Assembly (NCBI GenBank): GCA_029964075.1
Contig: CM057130.1
Coordinates: forward strand, 7,936,001-8,000,000
From: Patiria pectinifera
Taxonomy: Eukaryota > Echinodermata > Asteroidea > Valvatida > Asterinidae
DNA length: 64,000 nt
Reading direction: 5' to 3'
Shown here: positions 57,523-64,000 of the stretch, piece after piece
Layout: each line of letters begins with the position of its first letter
Position numbering within the stretch: the first letter of the stretch is position 1
The notes under the pieces: generated by a model
The model's input: only the letters and a program-made list of their open reading frames with translations
What the model was told of the DNA's origin: nothing
Database searches by the model: none
Translations under genes and position numbers: made by a program

Positions 57523-58712
57523 ATCAGTCGTTTTCTTCCTTAAAAACCTCAAACACTGGGTTCTGTCAGTAAGGGTAGTTGTGTTTGAAGAATGTCTCAA
57601 TTGTGTAATATGAGATAAATGTGTGTTATGGTGCAAGAACCCTCAGGATGATTCGTTGTCAAGAAGTTCGGCGACTATTTTGCCATTTTGCTCCCACCAT
57701 TTTACTGTTCTATTCTTTTGACTGTATTCCAATGTACATGTACATGTGATGTATTTTTGTACATTATATTCAAGACCTTATGGCCGGATCCCACATAATT
57801 ATGTTAAGTAACTACAGTTATATAGTTAAATATGGCTTATTCATGGGATAGCAGTTCGTCCCACCCACCCACACCAATGAATACTCTTGCTTATGTAGTC
57901 TGAATTCTAATACTCTTATAACTGTTTCAAGAGTATTGGATTTGGAATAGGAGCCAATTAAGATGTGCATGTTTGATGTGGGGCCATTTTCTTAAATTGA
58001 TCCGTTTCACTTTGCAAGTTGAAATTGTGGATCTTATAAATTCCAAGCACAAATTGATTCACTTTTCTATCTTTTTATATCCGCTTGGTATTTTGTGTCC
58101 TATTTCCATCACGGTGCCTTAACACAACTCACCACCCATTCTTTCCACCAAATGTATCAAATTTTATTCAAGTGAAGGACTTATTTTTGTAATCATTTAT
58201 GTGTTTCATATTTAAAGATATAAAATTGTGTAATCAAAATTGTACAATAATTTACATATGGTTTAATGGCGGTTTTCTGTGTATATATCATGCAACATTT
58301 TTAAAGATGGAGTACTAAATTTTAAATATTTTAAAATCCTAACAACTATAACTTGATAAAATATTCATATATTTTTGAAAGACAAAGTAACCTTACTGAT
58401 ACAAAAACTAATGCCGCGTGTTGTATTATCAACAGAGTGCATATGGGACGAATTAAGAACCAGTTTGAGATGTACATGTAGCATTTGAGTTTTTATGTAC
58501 ATAGTTTTTGTCAGTCCTTGAATAATCATAATCCAATTTATATGCACATTTTCTTTTAGGTTCATTGGGTATATGTTATTCCATTAAATATGTTGCAGCT
58601 GTGATTTTTATGATTAATTATGATGTATTCAAATTATATCATATTACAAAGTGTAGGTAAAAAGTGGAGTATGTTTATTTGCATATTAAGTGACATTAAC
58701 ATTGTATTGAAC

Positions 58713-58718
58713 AATAAA
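58713..58718 (+). terminator. Candidate polyadenylation signal, vWA gene
   Basis: AATAAA followed by a TTTTTCTGTTGG-type downstream region about 2 kb past the stop codon. Other hexamers exist, so usage is unproven. Confidence 0.3.
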
Positions 58719-59805
58719 ATGTATCTTTTCTGCACATGATGACCTTTTTCTGTTGGTGCACTGTGTATATCACACAATACGTGTATGTTTTGTCAAATCT
58801 GTAGGATCAGTTTTGATGGTAGATTTATTTCTTGCTTCATTGCATGGACAGAAAAAGTCCTGAAAAAAACATACATGTATGCATACTGCGGAAGCTCATA
58901 TGGCTTGAATAAAATGATAAAATGATTACTATGGTTCATTTTACATGGGTTAATTCCAGAATATCAGAACATTTTGTTATGCGGGATGTCCCTGTTTATT
59001 AAAGAGTCTATATACATGTACATGTATACTGATTTCTATGCATGTCGCACCCAACAAATGGAACTAAATTCAAGCAAAAATTGATGATAAAATGCTGAAA
59101 TAAATCTTTAAAAAAATGTAAAAAAATTTTTTTTACTTGTTATGAACTCGTTAGTTTTTCGATTTTCAAAATTATTTTCTAAGATTTTAGAGTAGAAAAT
59201 AACAGTTTAGAAGTCATTTTGCCTTCGTTTTATTCAATGTAGTCCTGCATTTCCTGTCCTAAAAATACGTAAAAAAATTATTTCTACACGAATTTGTATA
59301 TTTTGAAATAACTTATTTTGTACAATGTAATCTGTTCATGAAAATGTCACATTATTATTTTAAAGTTGTTCAACTAAATTTCCTACAGATGTAGATCGTG
59401 AAATGTTATTTGACGACATATCTGTACTCCTCAGCAATACTGGGTTCTGAATAACGCTTTTACTTTGCAAATTAATTCAACGAAATAAATATAACCAATA
59501 AAACGACAATTTGAAACAGTAATCAAAATTTAAGACAATGATGATTACGTTCTCTGCTACATCTAATTGTTACCAATTGAAAATCCAAACGGCAAAAAAA
59601 AAAAAGCAAATTCGATGAGCACGTTATTGTTTTTATTAATCATAAAAGCCAGAAAACAAAATCAATTACAGACAAAAACAATCAATTACAGACAAAAACA
59701 TCCTGGTGGCTTAAGTATAATATTTTTTCATTACTTAAATTAGACATTATGTTAAATGTATAAAACACATGAACGAACTCACAGCGAACAACCTTCTTCT
59801 TTTTT

Positions 59806-60042
59806 TTATTCAGACAAAAAAGTGGAATCGAATGCACCACAAAAATCACGACTTCTCCAAAATTGTCTTTGATTTTGGGCGGATTCCACTGTGTTGGATG
59901 TGATCAAATCAGTGTGTTTTACTCGTGGATTTATTGAATGAAAAGTTTGCCCAAGTGTTTTGAACATCGAAACATGATCTGAATCGTAATTTACGCGGTG
60001 TACCAAATTTCCTTCCTGTACCAGCCCGAGCCGGGACCAATA
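59806..60042 (-). CDS. Possible last exon of the duplicated-HTH gene
   Basis: An open stretch of 78 codons from a possible acceptor (TTTCACAG at 60050-60043) to a TAA. It joins in phase 0 to the donor GAG/GTAATT at 61978 of the upstream exon, replacing the tail VIRSLILF with YWSRLGLVQEG. An AATAAA overlaps the stop codon. The polypyrimidine tract is weak. Inference only. Confidence 0.35.
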   Translation of the reverse strand, partial: YWSRLGLVQEGNLVHRVNYDSDHVSMFKTLGQTFHSINPRVKHTDLITSNTVESAQNQRQFWRSRDFCGAFDSTFLSE

Positions 60043-61287
60043 CTGTGAAACTACTCAAACTCCCGGTCAACAGGACCTGACTCAAACTACAGTAATTGTA
60101 ACACCCATTACCCGAATTGATCAGTTGTTTTGGTTCATCCACGCAAACTAATATATGAAATTCAAAAAGAACTGGAAATTTACTTTTTTTTGTATAGGCC
60201 TGCTTGGATCATTATTAGGTCGATGAAATATTCGCCTGAGCTTTGACTCTTTCGTTACCAATGAAGGCGCAATGTGAAAATTCCATCGTGAAATAAAACC
60301 TGATATAAAACATTTCACTCTGTGAAGAAACGTGTACCTTAGTTAAGCTCAAGTACATTAAAGTTAGTTTTGCCATGCATTCTTGATAATTTTTGTTCTT
60401 ATCACACAATTATCATTACATTATACAAGCATGCATGCTCATTCTTTGCAACTGTATCCAAATTTTACGAAAAGGATTTAGAAACTAGAGGAAACTACAG
60501 AGGTTCAGCGATCATAAAATAATTGTCGAACGAGAGACGCCGGAAAGATAGCATTTAAAACACAGGATGGAGTAATAACAAAGATTTATGCAATTTTGAT
60601 TCGAAACTTGTACGAAAGTAGCCTCTTTTTGTGTACTCATTGTGCGAAATGAATAATTGCTCTTGTGCTGTTAATGGAAATCACTCTCGAGCTCAAGCCT
60701 ACACCAAGCAAAACCGAATCAAGAATGTGCATCAAAAATAACGTGAATTCTAGATCAAGAGTTTCGCCACAAAAACCCTCATTGCATATTAGTTGATTAT
60801 TAATACAGATGCGCCAATTTATTACCAAAGTCATTTTGTTACATAAGTTATAAACATAGTAGAACGAGTAAAAGCCTGTAATGGCTAACTCCGTGTCATG
60901 AACAAAGATAATCAAAACTGTGTTTAAATCTTTCAGCTTGGTGCACGTATACTGACTGAATAAACACTGAGTTTACCCAGAACTGCCCCATTTCATCGAC
61001 GTCCCGGATATCATAATTATATATAGAGAGAGAAAAAAAATCCGTGCAAAATAGCTTGATGGGTAATAATAACGCCTCATCCCCTCATCAACTGTCTGAG
61101 TCAGAGCTGATGTGGCTACTGTTTGTCAGATTGTCGGGATGTCTGTCTGACTGTCTCGTTGCTGTATCTAACCAGATACAAACGGCGCAGTGATTCTTAG
61201 TAGTACATGTATCATGGAGGAACTTCCTCCATGGTAGTATTCAGCAGTGATTATTGACCTGTAACAAAAAACATGTGCATAAAGTAA

Positions 61288-61395
61288 GAATTCGTGAAAG
61301 TTTAACATATTTCAACTCGGGCAAATTTCGCAGCGAATGTTTCATGACGCCAAATTCGCTTCGCATTCGCTTTCGCATGAAGTATGAACCGGGCT
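61288..61395. mobile_element. Half copy of the TAA-type MITE
   Basis: Matches the right part of 47289-47469 (CAACTCGG, TTCGCAGCGAATGTTTCATG, CATGAAGTATGAACCGGGCT) with TAA after it. The left end is missing. It lies in the proposed intron of the duplicated-HTH gene. Confidence 0.75.
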
Positions 61396-61890
61396 TAACC
61401 CAAATTTTACCTAATAGCCTACTACCCCACGAATTTTGGTATACTTATGTTTTGGACCACGAGCAATCGATGTGGGCTGTGTTTTTTTTAAAGTAATATT
61501 TTGCCTCTAAATGGGAGTTGAGACATAGTCCAGTGTCTCCCTAAGGTATAACTGATGACGCAAAATGTACAGAAATTTTGTTATTCTAGAAGAACATAAT
61601 TGAATTACGAGCTATTAGGGCCTATCTTTTATTTTTCGGCCGGAAAAAAAGCTGAAAGTTGTCTCGCAAGTTACGCAACTCACTTTGGGGGGTAGGCGTT
61701 AAAAATTTGGGAACATCAGTGCTCGTAAAGAGATTTTCGGAAATTATGCTATAACATTTTTATTTTAAGAAGGTCATTATTCAAATGAATCATAAACTAA
61801 AGAGCAAAATGATTGCTTAAACTCGTTTGATATTGTCTCTTGATCTCTTTTTTCATTTTTTGTTTGGGGGGGGGATGTAAAGCTCTGCAC

Positions 61891-63303
61891 TCATTCCACA
61901 CCCCCAAGAACGTATAAAAAAAATGATTTGCTGTTTGGTGTGCTTTTTATTGTAAATAATATAAGTGAACGAATTACCTCGGCTCCGTGTGGGTGTTCAT
62001 TCCTTCCTCCACCCCTACAAGACGTAGAACAGAAAGCATCGTGTACGTCCATGAGATGCATAGCGAATGCTTCGTCGTTCTGGAAGCCCAGTGACACGCG
62101 TATGTTCCTCCACCGCAGAAACGCCAAATCGCTGCCCAGGAAAATGTCTCTTGTGCCGCGGTGTAGTTGGGCGTTGTCAATCCGGGGGCTGGGGCCAGGG
62201 ATGGGGCTTGGACTGAGCCTGATGGGGATGGGAATGGGGCTGGGCGGGACTTCGGACGGATTCCAGGGCGCACTTCTCTCACTGAGATGATCGTTTATTG
62301 TCGGTGGTGTGTGGTCTGTTTGTGGTGGACTGTTCTCAGTGATCATTCGAGAGCTGCCCAAAGGAGCTTTGGCTGCTATTGGCGAAATGAATCTCCCCGC
62401 GAAGGCGGGTGGTCGACCTCGTCTGACGGGATGGGCTGTGCCGGACTCTTGGGCCGGTATCTCTTGCTGATCAAGCGGAACAATCTCGGAGAGTTTCCCG
62501 GACTCGAATAATCTTATGACAACGTTGCGGCATTCTCTCACGGTGGTGTCCGACACGTCGAACTTTTTCACCGCCACACAGGATCCCTCCTTGGCCGCGA
62601 TGAAACCGATCTTCACTTTGTCCTGAAAAGACAAGGCCGGAGATGGAGATTTGCCGGCATGTTTCGTCGATTTTGGCAGGAACGCACAATCACCCGTTTC
62701 CATGGTGACATCAGCGGGTGACTTAGGTTTCCCGCTAATTCCTGTAGCAGGGGACGGAGCCTCCTCTGTCTTATTCTGCGCCGCCTCCCGACTTGGTCCG
62801 GGCTCGGCAACGTTCGACTTCTCCTTCGTGTGTTTGCCCGTTTGGACAGGCATGCCATTCCTCATTTTTGGCGGGATGACCTGCTGCTCGAGCGGTAGGT
62901 CAAGGGTCAGGATCCCGTCCACCACAAGGGCCATCACACAGTTACACATATCCCGAGCGGTACTGTCCTTCACCCCTGCGAATTTCTTCTTTAAGGCTTT
63001 AATCCCCCACTTCGCACCATAATACCCCATCTGCATTCGCTGCTCGTGAGAGTACGTCATGTTCCTCAAGCCCCTCCCTTGTTTTCTCACGAGCTTCCTA
63101 CGCTTTGACTTTTTCCTGGGTTCGTAATCCAAGTCCGCATCATTATCGTCGTCATCATCGTCTTCGTCATCTTCTTCGCACCTCCCAAAGTAGTCTACCA
63201 TCGCCTCTTCCCCGGGCGCGGGCTCCTCCTTGATCTCGGCTAGTTCCTCCTCCAGACTCATGATGACGTCTTTCAGACCTTTGCTCGTAAACTCCTCGCC
63301 CAT
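61891..63303 (-). CDS. Unrecognised protein with duplicated HTH-like module
   Basis: 470-codon open frame from an ATG at 63303; I do not recognise a named family. Order: Glu-rich start with a coiled-coil-like LEEELAEIKEE, an acidic run of Asp/Glu (about 43-60), a basic nuclear-signal-like RKKSKRRKLVRKQGRG (63-77), module A (about 85-152), a Pro/Ser/Lys linker, module B (about 225-295), an AT-hook-like RRGRPP (294-299), a Pro-rich linker, and a C-terminal block FLRWRNIRVSLGF followed by an alpha-helical, Cys/His-containing part. A and B share the pattern G-(Y/F)-x-A-A/K-x-x-G-x-x-A-(L/V)-K-K-F-x-V-x-(D)-(S/T)-T-x-R, then a PL(E/D)QQ.IP tail. This suggests a helix-turn-helix DNA-binding fold. 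The base composition is GC-richer than the flanks. A donor at 61978 (GAG/GTAATT) suggests that the true C-terminus is spliced. Confidence 0.7.
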   Translation of the reverse strand: MGEEFTSKGLKDVIMSLEEELAEIKEEPAPGEEAMVDYFGRCEEDDEDDDDDDNDADLDYEPRKKSKRRKLVRKQGRGLRNMTYSHEQRMQMGYYGAKWGIKALKKKFAGVKDSTARDMCNCVMALVVDGILTLDLPLEQQVIPPKMRNGMPVQTGKHTKEKSNVAEPGPSREAAQNKTEEAPSPATGISGKPKSPADVTMETGDCAFLPKSTKHAGKSPSPALSFQDKVKIGFIAAKEGSCVAVKKFDVSDTTVRECRNVVIRLFESGKLSEIVPLDQQEIPAQESGTAHPVRRGRPPAFAGRFISPIAAKAPLGSSRMITENSPPQTDHTPPTINDHLSERSAPWNPSEVPPSPIPIPIRLSPSPIPGPSPRIDNAQLHRGTRDIFLGSDLAFLRWRNIRVSLGFQNDEAFAMHLMDVHDAFCSTSCRGGGRNEHPHGAEVIRSLILFTIKSTPNSKSFFLYVLGGVE

Positions 63304-64000
63304 TAATGATTCTAGATGAGCTGACAGGACAGCTTAAAAGCGTGGGTATTCCACAACGGGAATTTCGTGACGAGGAAATCTGAGAACAAAAGCACCAGCA
63401 TTTCATTCGTGTGCATTCGTTTATAATTATTCGTGTAGGCCTACATAGAGCACGCTAAATAATAAACTTTCAATGTACTAAATAACACTAATTTTACATG
63501 TTTACTTTGTTTCCACAATATATTTCTACGTTTAAAGTTTAACCTGTAATTTGTGTGTTGTGGTTAAGAACTTTGGGTATAGGAAGTTGTGAAGGTAGTA
63601 TGTAACTTAGTTACCGTGAAAAGAATGCTTCAAAAACATTTTTTTTATGGGTATAACACACCCGGCGTATGTCACCCCGATATACGGGTCTCCGGGCCGG
63701 TATTCCATTTTTCAATTAATTTGACGAATTTTAAATTGTATGTTTTTTTTTTAAATTTTTCTTTCTTTTTTTGCATTAATTGTTAGTAAACTAAAATAAG
63801 AAATAACTTCTTCTCAGGCAGCTGCAAGTTACGTAACGGTCTCATAATCATTATGTAATAATGTCGCAGTGAACGTTCCACGGGGAAAAACCACAGAAGG
63901 CCCTATAGGGCCTTGTTTTATGTCCATGCATGCATGCACACTGTGCTCCAACACCAGCAACTTTCAAACATGGGAGTCGAAGCAAAGTTGAAGATTCGGA
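63304..64000. other. Upstream region of the duplicated-HTH gene
   Basis: Non-coding and AT-rich. No TATA box or repeat pair was recognised. A 14-bp palindrome GGCCCTATAGGGCC lies near 63900. Confidence 0.4.

Larger units (their letters stand above)
56725..59805. other. 3' UTR and non-coding DNA right of the vWA gene
   Basis: AT-rich, no credible exon. Holds the MITE at 56942-57522, a candidate polyadenylation signal AATAAA at 58713-58718, and a 20-bp tandem duplication (AATCAATTACAGACAAAAAC twice, 59660-59699). Confidence 0.55.

Noticed and set aside
61928..62511. Plus-strand open frames of 114-120 codons
   Set aside because: Antisense shadows of the GC-rich duplicated-HTH exon.

Overview
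The window is eukaryotic: AT-rich DNA with spliced genes (GT-AG introns with pyrimidine tracts), long introns, many short inverted-repeat elements and tRNA-derived SINEs. The gene set (heparan sulfate polymerase EXT2, METTL25, diacylglycerol lipase alpha, ciliary PPP1R32/SAXO4, and a vWA/Sec23-24-like protein of the kind annotated in marine invertebrates) points to an invertebrate deuterostome. An echinoderm such as a sea star is my best guess; this is inference, since no species marker was searched. A 500-N scaffold gap lies at 17150-17649.

Layout from left to right. 1-2783 (+): the last four coding exons of EXT2. 2784-9130: non-coding DNA with EXT2 3' UTR and two inverted-repeat elements. 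9131-15588 (-): complete METTL25-like gene, 7 coding exons, 678 codons. 15589-18321: repeats and the gap. 18322-21822 (+): the last four exons of a diacylglycerol lipase alpha-like gene; its catalytic part is not in the window. 21823-29266: gene desert full of repeats. 29267-36621 (-): complete PPP1R32/SAXO4-like gene, 11 coding exons, 467 residues, with an untranslated first exon near 37405. 36659-38410: divergent promoter region. 38411-56724 (+): complete 21-exon gene for a 786-residue protein with tyrosine motifs, a zinc finger and a von Willebrand A domain, related to proteins annotated 'circularly permutated Ras protein 1'. 56725-59805: 3' UTR and a MITE. 59806-63303 (-): gene for an unrecognised nuclear-type protein with a duplicated helix-turn-helix-like module, possibly two exons.

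The genes do not form one pathway. EXT2 acts in Golgi heparan sulfate synthesis, DAGLA in 2-arachidonoylglycerol synthesis, PPP1R32 in motile cilia and METTL25 is a putative methyltransferase. EXT2, DAGLA and PPP1R32 all lie on human chromosome 11 (from memory), so part of the order may be an old chromosomal linkage.

The most interesting signals are: (1) the vWA protein's N-terminus, built from tiny phase-1/phase-1 exons that each carry a tyrosine or proline motif, including three Y-D-N motifs; (2) a 62-nt inverted, CpG-decayed copy of that gene's exon 15 in its own intron 16; (3) the duplicated HTH-like protein at the right end; (4) a foldback element with an 8-bp target duplication inserted into an older MITE.
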